A stretch of DNA of 64,000 nucleotides from Gordonia rubripertincta (GCF_038024875.1 NZ_CP136136.1:1674001-1738000), one strand, 5' to 3'; counted from the first letter of the stretch, positions 42,685-51,918 are shown. A program made the numbers and translations. Notes: generated from the sequence alone by a model not told the origin.

Positions 42685-44145
42685 GTGAATCTGCCCAGGC
42701 CGGTTCTTCTCGCATCCGGTTTCGCCATCGTGGGGGTCATCGCTCTTGTCCTCCAGGATGTTGTCGTGCCCTGGGGAGCCCAGTTCTGGGGTCTGCTGAA
42801 CAACCAGATCGATCTGGCCGTCTATCGGCAGGGTGCTCAGGCGGTCACCGAGGGCGCCAGCCTCTACGACGTCAAGATGATCGGCGACCTCGACTACACC
42901 TATTCGCCGTTCTCGGCGTTGCTCTTCACCCCGCTCGCATGGATCTCGTTCGACGTGGCGCGATGGTTGTGGACCGCGGGCATCGTGGTCGCCCTCTATC
43001 TCGTCGTTCTGCTGAGCTTCCGCAGCCTGGGCCGGCCGGTGACCTGGCCACTGCGGGTGATCGCAATGTCGCTCGTCGCGGTGGCGATGTTGCTCGAGCC
43101 CGTCCGCACCACCATCTGGTACGGCCAGATCAACGTCTTCCTGATGTTGCTCATCCTGGCCGACCTCACCCGTTCCGACACCAGTAGGACCAAGGGTGTC
43201 GGTGCCGGCATCGCCGCCGGGATCAAGCTGACTCCGCTGATCTTCGCCGGTTACTACGCGGTGCAACGCAACTGGCGTGCGTTCTTCGGGGTCATCGGCG
43301 GATTCGTCATGACGGTGGCGATCGGGTTCCTCGTCCTGCCCCGTGACTCGTGGGCCTACTGGACCGGCAAGCTGTTCCAGTCCGAACGCGTCGGCTCGGC
43401 GCAGCTGCGCGGCAATCAGTCGATCCGCGGGATGCTCGCCAACCACCTCGACACCGACCACCCGTCGACCCTCCTGTGGGGAGCCCTGGCGCTCACCGCG
43501 CTCGTCGCCGGGTTCGCGGTCGCGACCTACGCCCACCGCAGGGGTCAAGAGCTGCTGGCGGTCAGCATCGTCGGCATGACCGCTTGCGAGGTGTCGCCGA
43601 TGTCGTGGGGGCATCACTGGGTCTGGTTCGTGCCGATCGTGGTGATCGGGGTGCACCTGGCCCTCGACCTGAGGCGAACCCAGCTCGAACGCGGCCTGGC
43701 GGCGGTGGGTGCCGCGGCGCTCGTGCTGCTCGCGTTCGCCTGGCCGACGCACGTCCCGGCGCTCGTGCCCGACGGCTACTACACCGGGCTCTACGTGAAG
43801 ACGCGGGTCACCTGGCTCAACTGGTTCACCGTCAGTCCCTATCTGTTCGCGTATGTCGGAATCCTGATCGCGACGGTCGTCGCCCTGCGGGTCTTCGGTT
43901 CCCGTCCGACCACCGCGGCCGATCCGGCCGCGGTCATCGCCCCGGGGGTGGCGGCCGCGGTCATCGCCGACGGCGGACTGTCCACCGAGCAGGCCGAGGG
44001 TGGGAGTCCGCGGGGCGTCGAACCGGTGGTACGGGCCGACGCCGAGCGGGTGAACCTGTCGGCCGGCATGGCCGATGACCTGGTCGGAACCGCCGGTGAG
44101 TCGATGGGTGAAGCGCCCGAGACCGGGGCGTCGCCCGCAGTGTGA
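42685..44145 (+). CDS. GT87-type polyprenyl-phosphate mannosyltransferase
   Basis: A 486-residue membrane glycosyltransferase with about ten helices. The first loop holds DLAVYRQGAQAV, whose Asp is the likely catalytic base in the family, followed by YTYSPFSALLFTPLAW. GIAAGIKLTPLIFAGYY and SWGHHWVWFVP are further GT87 (DUF2029) signatures. These enzymes use polyprenyl-phosphomannose on the outer face of the membrane to build PIM, lipomannan or lipoarabinomannan. The C-terminal 70 residues are hydrophilic and Ala/Gly/Glu-rich. The start is GTG at 42685. Which linkage it makes cannot be read from sequence. Confidence 0.88.
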   Translation: MNLPRPVLLASGFAIVGVIALVLQDVVVPWGAQFWGLLNNQIDLAVYRQGAQAVTEGASLYDVKMIGDLDYTYSPFSALLFTPLAWISFDVARWLWTAGIVVALYLVVLLSFRSLGRPVTWPLRVIAMSLVAVAMLLEPVRTTIWYGQINVFLMLLILADLTRSDTSRTKGVGAGIAAGIKLTPLIFAGYYAVQRNWRAFFGVIGGFVMTVAIGFLVLPRDSWAYWTGKLFQSERVGSAQLRGNQSIRGMLANHLDTDHPSTLLWGALALTALVAGFAVATYAHRRGQELLAVSIVGMTACEVSPMSWGHHWVWFVPIVVIGVHLALDLRRTQLERGLAAVGAAALVLLAFAWPTHVPALVPDGYYTGLYVKTRVTWLNWFTVSPYLFAYVGILIATVVALRVFGSRPTTAADPAAVIAPGVAAAVIADGGLSTEQAEGGSPRGVEPVVRADAERVNLSAGMADDLVGTAGESMGEAPETGASPAV

Positions 44146-44188
44146 GGCAGGCGCATCCGATGTCACGGGTCGCCGGTACTCTCGACGC

Positions 44189-46795
44189 GTGGCTCTGTAT
44201 CGCACCTATCGCCCGGCTACCTTCGCCGACGTCGTGGGGCAGGAGCACGTCACCGATCCGTTGAGCCGTGCCCTCGACTCGGGGCGCATCAATCACGCGT
44301 ACCTCTTCTCCGGTCCGCGCGGTTGTGGCAAGACGTCGTCGGCGCGAATCCTGGCGCGGTCGTTGAACTGTGTCGAGGGCCCCACCTCGCGTCCCTGTGG
44401 CACCTGCACGTCGTGCGTGGCTCTCGCCCCCGGCGGTCCCGGCAACCTCGACGTCATCGAACTCGACGCGGCCAGCCACGGCGGCGTCGACGACACCCGC
44501 GAGCTACGTGACCGCGCGTTCTATGCGCCGGCCGAGTCGCGCTATCGCGTGTTCATCGTCGACGAGGCGCACATGGTGACCAACGCCGGCTTCAACGCGT
44601 TGCTCAAGATCGTCGAGGAGCCGCCGGAGCACCTCATCTTCGTGTTCGCGACGACCGAACCCGAGAAGGTGCTGCCGACGATCCGCTCGCGTACCCACCA
44701 CTACCCGTTCCGTCTGCTCGCCCCGCCGGTCATGCGCGGGCTGCTGGAGAAGATCTGTGAACGGGAGGGCGTCACCGTCGCGCCCGAGGTCTACCCGCTG
44801 GTCATCCGTGCCGGCGGCGGTTCGCCGCGTGACTCGTTGTCGATCCTCGATCAGCTCCTCGCCGGCGCCGACGACCAGGGCGTCGCGTACGAGCGGGCGC
44901 TCGCATTGCTCGGCGTCACCGATGTCGCGCTCATCGACACCGCCGTCGAGGCACTGGCGTCGGCCGATGGCGCGGCGCTGTTCGGCGCCGTGGAGAAGGT
45001 CGTCGACGCGGGTCACGACCCACGACGCTTCGCGGTCGATCTCCTCGAACGGCTCCGTGACCTGATCCTGCTGCAGGCCGTCCCCGATGCCGCCGACCGT
45101 GGCCTGGTCGAGGCGCCGGGTGATCAGCTCGCACGGATGCGGGGCCAGATCGAGACGCTCGGCCCCGCTTCGTTGACGCGCTTCGCCGAGATCGTGCACG
45201 ACGCCCTCGGCGAGATGCGCGGAACCACGTCGCCGCGACTCCTCCTCGAGGTGATGTGCGCGCGCATGCTGCTGCCCGGGGTGTCGAACGACGACGCGGC
45301 CCTGCTGCAGCGACTCGAGCGTCTGGAGTCGGGGATCGGCACCACGTCGATTCCGGTGCCCGCGAAACCTGCTGAGCCCGAACCGGAACCGAAGTTCGTG
45401 CGTCCGTCGCAGCGCAAGGCCATGGAAGAGGCGAAGGCCGCCGAGGAGGCACGTCGCGCTGCGGCCGAGGCCGCCGAGGCCGACACCCCCGTTGCTTCGC
45501 CGGCATCCGTACCGGCTGCCCCGGCTGCTGCGGTGCCCCCGATGCCGACCGCACCGGAACCCACCGCACCCGAACCGCCTGCGCCGGTCGCGAAGGTTGA
45601 ACCGGCGCCGGCCGAACCCGCCGCTGCGGCTGCAGAGCCCGAGCCGGCCGCGCCCGCCGCGGAACCGGTTGCTGTCGCACCGCAGGCCGCCGCGGCCGCC
45701 GCCGTCGAGACCGACGACGCGGACATGCTCGAGGAACTGATCGTCGAGCAGCCCGCGCCCGACGCCATCGCCGATCTGGACGCCCTTCCCGACCCCGATG
45801 CCCTGGCCGATGCCGACGCGCTTCCGGAACCCGAGGGGCTCGATCTCGGGGATCTCGACACCGGGACCACCGACACCGAGACTCCCGAAGTCGACGCTGC
45901 TGCACCGACACTCGACGTCCCCTGGGACGAACCCGAAGCGGAGGCCGCCGCGCCGGCGCAGCCGGTTGCCGAACCCGTGCGCCCGGCGGTCCGGAACGGC
46001 GGAACCCCCACGGCGCCGGAGCCGCCCTCGCGTGCACCCGTGGCCGAACCGGCTCCGGAGCGGACCCGGCAACCTGTGGCCGAGCCGGCCCCGTCGGCCT
46101 ACTCCGACGACATCCCGTTGCCGGATGAGCCGGTCGACGAGTACTCGGTCCCGCCGCCCGATGCGATGCCGGCCCGGGCGAAGCGCCCCGCACCGGAGCC
46201 CGAGCCGGAACCGGAACCAGAGCCGGCTGCCCCGGGCGGGCTCGACGCCGACGCGATCCGCAAGCGCTACCCGGAGATCCGGGCCGCGGTGCGGGAGCGT
46301 TCCAAGAGTCTCGAGCCGATGCTGTCGGCGGCGGTCATCGCCGACCTCGAGGGCACCACGGTGGTGCTCGGACATCCGGTCGAGGTGCTCGTCGGACGAC
46401 TCTCGGCGCCGCACGCGGTCACGATCATCCGGGAGGCGCTCGCCGAGGTCTTCGGCACACCGCTGGACGTGCGGACGGTGCACCAGGCCCCGGGCACGGC
46501 GGTCGCGCCGTCGGCGGCCGGTGGCGCACAGGCAGCGAAACAGCAGGCCAAGCCCCGGCAGTCGTACTCACGCCCCAGTCGGTCCCGTGACCAGTCCGCC
46601 GCCGCGCCGCCGCCCGAGCCGGTGGCCGAGCCGGAGGAGCCCGAACCGCCACGCGCGGACGAGGACATCCCCGACGAGGAGCGAGCCGAGATGGTTGCCG
46701 ACGCCCGGACCGGAGGTCCCGAGAAGCGCCTCGACCCCGACCAGGTTGCTCTCGAACTCCTCAAGTCCGAGCTCGGGGCACGGCCGATCGAGTGA
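44189..46795 (+). CDS. dnaX: DNA polymerase III subunits gamma and tau
   Basis: The clamp-loader ATPase of 868 residues. The N-terminal 360 residues carry the AAA+ core: the Walker A motif GPRGCGKTS at 42-50, the zinc-binding cysteines around RPCGTCTSC, the Walker B motif VFIVDEAHMVT, and the sensor TTEPEKVLPTIRSR. A very long Pro/Ala/Glu-rich low-complexity region follows (about residues 395-690, including a run of PEPEPEPEP type near 46200), then a conserved C-terminal domain of the tau type that would reach DnaE and DnaB. The GTG at 44189 gives VALYRTYRPATF, the conserved N-terminus. No clear programmed frameshift site was seen. Confidence 0.95.
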   Translation: MALYRTYRPATFADVVGQEHVTDPLSRALDSGRINHAYLFSGPRGCGKTSSARILARSLNCVEGPTSRPCGTCTSCVALAPGGPGNLDVIELDAASHGGVDDTRELRDRAFYAPAESRYRVFIVDEAHMVTNAGFNALLKIVEEPPEHLIFVFATTEPEKVLPTIRSRTHHYPFRLLAPPVMRGLLEKICEREGVTVAPEVYPLVIRAGGGSPRDSLSILDQLLAGADDQGVAYERALALLGVTDVALIDTAVEALASADGAALFGAVEKVVDAGHDPRRFAVDLLERLRDLILLQAVPDAADRGLVEAPGDQLARMRGQIETLGPASLTRFAEIVHDALGEMRGTTSPRLLLEVMCARMLLPGVSNDDAALLQRLERLESGIGTTSIPVPAKPAEPEPEPKFVRPSQRKAMEEAKAAEEARRAAAEAAEADTPVASPASVPAAPAAAVPPMPTAPEPTAPEPPAPVAKVEPAPAEPAAAAAEPEPAAPAAEPVAVAPQAAAAAAVETDDADMLEELIVEQPAPDAIADLDALPDPDALADADALPEPEGLDLGDLDTGTTDTETPEVDAAAPTLDVPWDEPEAEAAAPAQPVAEPVRPAVRNGGTPTAPEPPSRAPVAEPAPERTRQPVAEPAPSAYSDDIPLPDEPVDEYSVPPPDAMPARAKRPAPEPEPEPEPEPAAPGGLDADAIRKRYPEIRAAVRERSKSLEPMLSAAVIADLEGTTVVLGHPVEVLVGRLSAPHAVTIIREALAEVFGTPLDVRTVHQAPGTAVAPSAAGGAQAAKQQAKPRQSYSRPSRSRDQSAAAPPPEPVAEPEEPEPPRADEDIPDEERAEMVADARTGGPEKRLDPDQVALELLKSELGARPIE

Positions 46796-46827
46796 CCGGC
46801 AAGACGAAGGGCTGGTAGAACGCAGAC

Positions 46828-47523
46828 ATGCAGATCCGATCGGTCCTACGTCTGGCCGCGGTGCCGGCAGCGGTGGTGGCGGTGCTGACGTTGTCGATGG
46901 CAGATGCCGAGGCGGCTCCCGTCGACCAGCAGGCACGCGCGGTCGGCCTCGTCGACGTCGAGACCGTCGTCGCCGACGCAGTGCTCGATCTGCGGTATGC
47001 GACGACCAACAACTTCGTGGGGGAGCGGCTGTATCCGCGAAACGCCCGCTGCCTGGTCCACGAGTCGATGGCTCCGGGACTGCGGACCGCGGCCCAGAGG
47101 CTCCGGGCCCGCGGCGAGACGCTGGTGTTCTGGGATTGCTATCGGCCGCATTCGGTGCAGCAGAAGATGTTCCAGAAGGTCCCCGATCCGGCGTGGGTCG
47201 CCGCCCCCGGCCCGTACTCGACCAGCCATGAGGCGGGACGCTCGGTCGACGTGACCCTGGCCGTCCGCACCCCGAACTGTCCGGTGCCGCGCAAGGTCGG
47301 CAATCTCTGTCGCGTTGACATGGGCACCGACTTCGACTCGTTCACCCCACGCGCGACCGCCTATGCGACGCAGGGGGTCTCGGCGTCGGCGCAAGCGGCT
47401 CGGGCGCGGTTGCGCCAGGCGATGGCGGCCGGCGGATTGACCGTCTACTCCGGTGAGTGGTGGCACTTCGACGGCCCCGGCGCGGACGAGCGCAGGCCGA
47501 TCATCGACGTCCCCCTCGTCTGA
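46828..47523 (+). CDS. Secreted VanX-type D-Ala-D-Ala dipeptidase
   Basis: A 231-residue M15 peptidase. It has a signal peptide (positively charged start, hydrophobic core, cut near ADAEAA at about residue 30). Zinc and catalytic motifs are STSHEAGRSVDVTL (first His and Asp ligands) and GEWWHFD (catalytic Glu and last His), and DLRYATTNNFVGERLY is typical of VanX/DdpX. VanX itself is cytoplasmic; an exported version would instead break D-Ala-D-Ala released outside, or trim peptides in the wall. It lies alone, downstream of dnaX by 32 bases. Confidence 0.88.
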   Translation: MQIRSVLRLAAVPAAVVAVLTLSMADAEAAPVDQQARAVGLVDVETVVADAVLDLRYATTNNFVGERLYPRNARCLVHESMAPGLRTAAQRLRARGETLVFWDCYRPHSVQQKMFQKVPDPAWVAAPGPYSTSHEAGRSVDVTLAVRTPNCPVPRKVGNLCRVDMGTDFDSFTPRATAYATQGVSASAQAARARLRQAMAAGGLTVYSGEWWHFDGPGADERRPIIDVPLV

Positions 47524-47558
47524 GCCGCTCGGGGATGAACAATCCCGGGACCTGAACG

Positions 47559-47592
47559 ACGAGACCCCGCCGGACATCCGACGGGGTCTCGT
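47559..47592. terminator. Bidirectional terminator between the VanX-like gene and tmsB
   Basis: A perfect 11-base stem (ACGAGACCCCG at 47559-47569 and its complement at 47582-47592), with an additional inner CGG/CCG. It lies 36 bases after the VanX-like stop and 14 bases after the tmsB stop, so it should end transcription from both sides. Confidence 0.75.
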
Positions 47593-47605
47593 TGGTCGAG
47601 AAGGA

Positions 47606-48925
47606 TCAGGCGTTCCACCAGGGCCGCAGCGGGACCTGATGGCCGCCGTGGCTGTCGAGCTTGGTCGCCAGCACGTGGTGGAGCTGGATGATGTTGCGGT
47701 CGAAGCCGATCCGGCAGCCCGCCATGTACAGGCCCCACAAGCGGGCGGTGCCCTCGCCGACCTCGGCCACGGCTTCGTCCCAGTGATCGACGAGGTTGAT
47801 GTTCCAGTCGCGCAGGGTCATCGCGTAATGCTCGCGGAAGTTCTCCTCATGGATGACCTCCATGCCGCCGATGTCCTGGAGCTTGGAGATGATCTTGCCC
47901 GAACCGGTGAGCTCGCCGTCGGGGAACACATAACGGTCGATGAACGTGCCGGCCTTGCTGCGGCTCGCATTGTCGGGCCGGGTGATGCAGTGGTTCAGCA
48001 GCATTCCACCCGGGCGCAGCTTGTCGCGCATGAAGCCGAAGTAGGCCGGGTAGTTGCCGACACCGATGTGCTCGGTCAGACCGATCGACGACACCGCGTC
48101 GAAACCGGATTCGGTGACGTCGCGGTAATCGCTGTGGCGCACCTCGGCGAAGTCGGAGAGTCCTTCGTCGACGATGGCCTTCTGCGCCCACTCGGCCTGC
48201 TCGGCCGACAGCGTCGCGCCGATGGCGTGTACGCCGCGCTTGGCGGCGTAGCGGACCATTCCGCCCCAGCCGCAACCGATGTCGAGGAGCCGGTCGCCGG
48301 GCTTGAGGCGCAGCTTCTCGAAGATGAGGCGGTACTTGTTGTCCTGGGCGGTTTCGAGCGACGCGTCGCGGTCGGGGTAGACCGCACACGTGTAGGTCAT
48401 CGACGGGCCGAGGACCCACTCGTAGAAGGTGTTCGAGACGTCGTAGTGGTAGTGGATGACTTCGGCGTCACGAGATTTGCTGTGACGCAGGCCTTCCGCG
48501 AAACGACGCCAGCGCGGCACAGCCTCCTGCGGCGGCGGGGCAATCGGCTTGAAGTGTTCGATGCCGAGTGAGCGGGCGATCTGTGCCAGGGCCAGCGGCG
48601 ACGGGCGGTGGAAGTCCAGATCGCTTGCAAGCGCCTTCAGGGCGGGGTAGGGGTCGCCGGGATGTGCGCCGACGAGCTCGAGGTCACCGGCGATGTAGGC
48701 GCGGGCCAGGCCGAGATCGCCGGGCGCCGTGACGAGGTAGGTGGTGCCGCGCGGGGTCTTCAGGTTGAGGCCGTACTGGGCGTCGGCCGGGCCTGCGCTG
48801 CTGCCGTCGTACGCCGAGATCCGGATGGACAGGTTGCCGCCCAAGAGGGTCTCGAAGATCTCCGACAGGGACATCTTCCCGGTCTGGGATTCCGCACCGG
48901 TCGCTGCGTCCTTGAATGTCGTCAT
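47606..48925 (-). CDS. tmsB: SAM-dependent fatty acid methyltransferase TmsB (cyclopropane synthase family)
   Basis: A 439-residue enzyme of the cyclopropane-fatty-acid synthase family. The SAM-binding motif LDIGCGWGGMVRYAAK is central, preceded by YDVSNTFYEWVLGPSMTYTCA, a family hallmark. Paired with the flavoprotein gene upstream it corresponds to Rv3720, for which the bfaB/tmsB role has been shown: methylating oleate in phospholipids to 10-methylene stearate. The ATG at 48925 overlaps the tmsA stop as ATGA. The frame is open further up but conflicts with tmsA. A plain cyclopropane synthase role is the alternative, but the tmsA partner argues against it. Confidence 0.88.
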   Translation of the reverse strand: MTTFKDAATGAESQTGKMSLSEIFETLLGGNLSIRISAYDGSSAGPADAQYGLNLKTPRGTTYLVTAPGDLGLARAYIAGDLELVGAHPGDPYPALKALASDLDFHRPSPLALAQIARSLGIEHFKPIAPPPQEAVPRWRRFAEGLRHSKSRDAEVIHYHYDVSNTFYEWVLGPSMTYTCAVYPDRDASLETAQDNKYRLIFEKLRLKPGDRLLDIGCGWGGMVRYAAKRGVHAIGATLSAEQAEWAQKAIVDEGLSDFAEVRHSDYRDVTESGFDAVSSIGLTEHIGVGNYPAYFGFMRDKLRPGGMLLNHCITRPDNASRSKAGTFIDRYVFPDGELTGSGKIISKLQDIGGMEVIHEENFREHYAMTLRDWNINLVDHWDEAVAEVGEGTARLWGLYMAGCRIGFDRNIIQLHHVLATKLDSHGGHQVPLRPWWNA

Positions 48926-50322
48926 TGGCGTTTCACCGCTTTCGCATAGAGGTCCAGAAGGCGGCCTCGGGGGTCGTACCGCTTCTTCAGGAGCCGGTAA
49001 CTCTCTCCGCCGTAGAGTTCGTCGAACTCCTCCGGCTCGTAGAAACTTTCCGAGTACAGCGACTTGTGGCCGTCGAGTTCGGCGACCTTGCGTTCGATGA
49101 TCTTGTTGGTGTGTCCGGGATCGCCCGGGGTGACCGGCACGGCCGACCAGAAGCCGATGTTGACGTAGGTGCGTCGCGGTTCGAGCGGGTAGAGCGGCCA
49201 CGGGCGCGCCGAGTCCGAACCGGGCAGGGCTGGTTCGCGAAGGCGTAGTGGGCACAACCAGATCGGTTCGATCGGGATGTTGTCCAGGAACCATTCGACG
49301 TAGTCGGCGGTCCGCTCGATCGGCACCTCGATGTCCTGGACGACCCGTTCACCCGGTGGGAGGCCCTTGCGGGCATTGAGGCGGTCGCCGATGTCCCAAC
49401 GCTGGTCGAGTCCGATGAGCTTCCAGTAGAAGCTGCTGCGCAGGTAGCGCTTCGGCCACCAGCGGCGGATCTTCGGGTTCTGCGCCCCGAAAGCTCGTGA
49501 GCACCAGAACCAGTCGGTGTCCCAGCGCCAGAGGTAGTCGTGGATCGTGAGTCGGTCGGTGGTCTTGTTCTGGATCGACCGGTAGAAGATGTCCATGCCG
49601 GTGTAGTCACTGACCGGGCCCTCCTCGTCGGTCTGGCGCCCGAGCGTGAGGTAGGACTCGTTGGCGGAGAACACGACTCCGTCGAGGTAGTCGACCTGTT
49701 CACCGTCGTAGGTCTTCTCGGTGACGATGGTCGCCATCGTCGCCTGCAGTTCGGCGATCGAGGTGAAACGCACGTGGCGCAACGCGACGTAGGGCTTCAC
49801 CGGTTCGAGTTCGATGCGCAGGCGGACCGAATAGCCCAGCGTTCCATAAGAGTTGGGGAAACCGAAGAACAGGTCGGCGTGTTCGTTGGTGGGCGTCGCG
49901 GTGATGATCTCCCCGTCGCCGGTCAGGATGTCGATCTCCGACACCGACTCGTGCGGCAGTCCGGAACGGAACGACGTGCTCTCGATGCCGAGGCCGGTCA
50001 CCGCCCCGCCGAGGGTGATCGTCTTGAGTTGCGGGACCACCAGGGGTGCCAGACCATAGGGCAGTGTCGCCGCGACCAGGTTCTCGTAGGTGCACATCCC
50101 GGCGACGTCGGCGGTGCGGGCGTCGGGGTCGACCGAGATCACCCGGTCGAGTCCGGAGACGTCCAGTCCGGGATGTGGATTGGCTGCGCGCTTGCGGAAG
50201 AGGTTCGAAGTCTTCTTCGCAAGGCGCACGGTCGCGTTCGGAGGGATGGCACGATAGCTGGCCAGTAGGGTGGACACCCCCTGGTCAAATGCCTGTCCCC
50301 CCATCTCCAAGCCAGAGCTCAC
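48922..50322 (-). CDS. tmsA: FAD-dependent reductase TmsA for 10-methyl fatty acids
   Basis: A 466-residue flavoprotein with an FAD_binding_4 N-terminal domain; VVPQLKTITLGGAVTGLGIES marks the FAD-binding loop near residues 100-120. The C-terminal part contains GEQVDYLDGVVFSANESYLTLGR and resembles DprE1/alditol-oxidase folds. It corresponds to Rv3719, reported as bfaA/tmsA: it reduces the 10-methylene intermediate to 10-methylstearate (tuberculostearate), a mark of mycolate actinomycetes. GTG at 50322 is used; ATG six codons later is possible. It is coupled to tmsB by four bases. Confidence 0.87.
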   Translation of the reverse strand: MSSGLEMGGQAFDQGVSTLLASYRAIPPNATVRLAKKTSNLFRKRAANPHPGLDVSGLDRVISVDPDARTADVAGMCTYENLVAATLPYGLAPLVVPQLKTITLGGAVTGLGIESTSFRSGLPHESVSEIDILTGDGEIITATPTNEHADLFFGFPNSYGTLGYSVRLRIELEPVKPYVALRHVRFTSIAELQATMATIVTEKTYDGEQVDYLDGVVFSANESYLTLGRQTDEEGPVSDYTGMDIFYRSIQNKTTDRLTIHDYLWRWDTDWFWCSRAFGAQNPKIRRWWPKRYLRSSFYWKLIGLDQRWDIGDRLNARKGLPPGERVVQDIEVPIERTADYVEWFLDNIPIEPIWLCPLRLREPALPGSDSARPWPLYPLEPRRTYVNIGFWSAVPVTPGDPGHTNKIIERKVAELDGHKSLYSESFYEPEEFDELYGGESYRLLKKRYDPRGRLLDLYAKAVKRQ

Positions 50323-50385
50323 CCGGTTAGCCTAGGACTTGATCAGTTCGCCCGCCAATCGTTTCGTCCCGAGGAGTGTTCCATC

Positions 50386-50823
50386 GTGGGTCAGGTTTCC
50401 GCATCGCAGTCGATCGACATCACCGCCGCCCCGGACGCCGTCATCGGAGCCCTCGCGGACTACAACGACGTGCGCCCGGCGATCCTCCCGGCCCACTACC
50501 GCGACTACAAGGTCATCAGCGGCGGTAACGGCGACGGCACCGTCGTGCACTGGATTCTGCAGGCCTCCGAGAAGCGGCAGCGCGACGTCCAGGCGACCGT
50601 CAGCGTGACCCCGGACACCGTGACCGAGCGCGACGCCAACTCCACCATGGTGACGACCTACACCGTCGCCCCGTCGGCCGGCGGCTCGCGCGTCACGACC
50701 ACCACCAGCTGGAAGGGCGCCGGCGGCATCGGCGGCTTCTTCGAGAAGACCTTCGCGCCCAAGGCGATCAACCGCATCCAGGCCGAGGTACTCGGCAATC
50801 TCAAGAAGCGCCTCGAGAACTGA
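50386..50823 (+). CDS. SRPBCC-family protein (Rv3718c-like)
   Basis: A 145-residue START/Bet v1-like fold: SIDITAAPDAVIGALADYNDVRPAI opens the family, followed by beta-strands and a long C-terminal helix. Members bind hydrophobic ligands; no ligand can be named. It is divergent from tmsA with a 63-base gap. Position matches Rv3718c of M. tuberculosis. The start is GTG at 50386. Confidence 0.88.
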   Translation: MGQVSASQSIDITAAPDAVIGALADYNDVRPAILPAHYRDYKVISGGNGDGTVVHWILQASEKRQRDVQATVSVTPDTVTERDANSTMVTTYTVAPSAGGSRVTTTTSWKGAGGIGGFFEKTFAPKAINRIQAEVLGNLKKRLEN

Positions 50824-50891
50824 CGTCACGGAGGAGGGGTCGGGCCCGGCCCTCGCCGCTCCCGATCCGGGACGGCGTCGACTCGACGCGG

Positions 50892-51758
50892 GTGGTGCTG
50901 CGGGCGGGGCCGGAATCCACCGTCGCCGAGGCACTACTGGCGTCGCCGAGCCTCGTGGGTCTCGGGATCGAGAATTTGCACGCGCGTGCAGCGGCCGGTG
51001 AGATCGTCGACGCCGACGGCCGGCCCGTCGATCTCGACGCCCCGTCGCGGGTGAACGTCTCGCTCTACCTGTACCGCGACCTGCCCGACGAGGTCCCGAT
51101 CCCGTTCGACGTCCCGGTGCTCTACCGCGACGAGAACATCGTCGTCGTGGACAAACCGCACTTCCTGTCCACCATGCCGCGGGGTCGTCACGTGACGCAG
51201 ACCGCGCTGGTCCGACTCCGCCGCGAACTGGGCAGCGAGACGATCTCGCCGGCCCACCGCCTCGACCGGCTCACCGCCGGTGTGCTGCTCTTCACGCTGC
51301 GCCCCGAGGTCCGGGCGGCGTACCAGGACCTCTTCGCCTCCCGGCTGGCACGTAAGGAGTACCGCGCGCTGGCGCCGGTCGACGAGCGACTCACCGAGAC
51401 CGTGACCGTGCGCGACCGGATCGAGAAGACCGCCGGTGACCTGAGGGCCCGCGTCGTCGACGGGCCGGTGAACGCCATCAGCGACGTCACCCTCGTCGAA
51501 CAGACCGAGCGTGGCGGCGTCTACCGGCTGGTGCCGCACACCGGACGCACGCATCAGCTGCGGTTGCACATGTCGTCGCTCGGTGTGCCGATCGTCGACG
51601 ACCCGCTGTATCCCGAGGTCCGCCCCGAGCTCGCGGAACGGCCCGACCATGGAGACTTCTCGGCCCCGCTGAGGCTCGTCGCTCATGCCCTGGAGTTCAC
51701 CGACCCGCTCGACGGGACGGAGCGTCGATTCGAGAGTCGGCGGTCGGTGCTGCGCTGA
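50892..51758 (+). CDS. RluA-type pseudouridine synthase
   Basis: A 288-residue pseudouridine synthase. The catalytic Asp lies in AHRLDRLTAGVLLFTL, and VLYRDENIVVVDKPHFLSTMP and HTGRTHQLRLHMSSLG are the other family motifs. It modifies an rRNA or tRNA uridine; the target is unknown. The start is unclear. GTG at 50892 gives MVLRAGPEST, but the upstream in-frame sequence back to 50823 (reading SPLPIRDGVDSTR) looks conserved and has no ATG, GTG or TTG. Initiation might use the CTG at 50820, which overlaps the stop of the preceding gene. Confidence 0.88.
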   Translation: MVLRAGPESTVAEALLASPSLVGLGIENLHARAAAGEIVDADGRPVDLDAPSRVNVSLYLYRDLPDEVPIPFDVPVLYRDENIVVVDKPHFLSTMPRGRHVTQTALVRLRRELGSETISPAHRLDRLTAGVLLFTLRPEVRAAYQDLFASRLARKEYRALAPVDERLTETVTVRDRIEKTAGDLRARVVDGPVNAISDVTLVEQTERGGVYRLVPHTGRTHQLRLHMSSLGVPIVDDPLYPEVRPELAERPDHGDFSAPLRLVAHALEFTDPLDGTERRFESRRSVLR

Positions 51759-51902
51759 AAAGCGCCCCTCTAAACCTCGCCTGAAATCCGCCACCGGAAT
51801 CCACCCCCCACAGCCGGACCGGCGACACAGTGTCGTCGGCCGGGTTCTGGAGGGCCCTTCGCAGGGGCGTTTTTCAGCGGCGGCCTCCAGACGGGTGGCG
51901 GA
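51753..51902 (+). ncRNA. Candidate structured leader RNA with two mutually exclusive pairings
   Basis: A 17-base stem (51753-51769 with 51863-51879, one G-T pair) closes a 93-base loop that contains a second hairpin (CCGGCGACAC with GTGTCGTCGG near 51825-51855). A nine-base element TCCGCCACC at 51787-51795 can instead pair with GGTGGCGGA at 51894-51902, just before the Imm10-like gene. The outer stem includes a TTTTT run on its 3' side, like a terminator. It begins at the stop codon of the pseudouridine synthase gene. It may be a terminator with a long loop, or a regulatory leader. Confidence 0.4.
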
Positions 51903-51918
51903 AAGTACCCTGGCGACC

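Noticed and set aside
46190..46240. Pro-Glu repeat in dnaX as a mobile or CRISPR-like repeat
   Set aside because: It is an in-frame low-complexity linker of DnaX; there are no spacers or regular unit.
44504..46483. A 659-codon minus-strand frame opposite dnaX
   Set aside because: Antisense to dnaX; its Gly/Arg-rich repeats mirror the Pro/Ala/Glu tail of DnaX.
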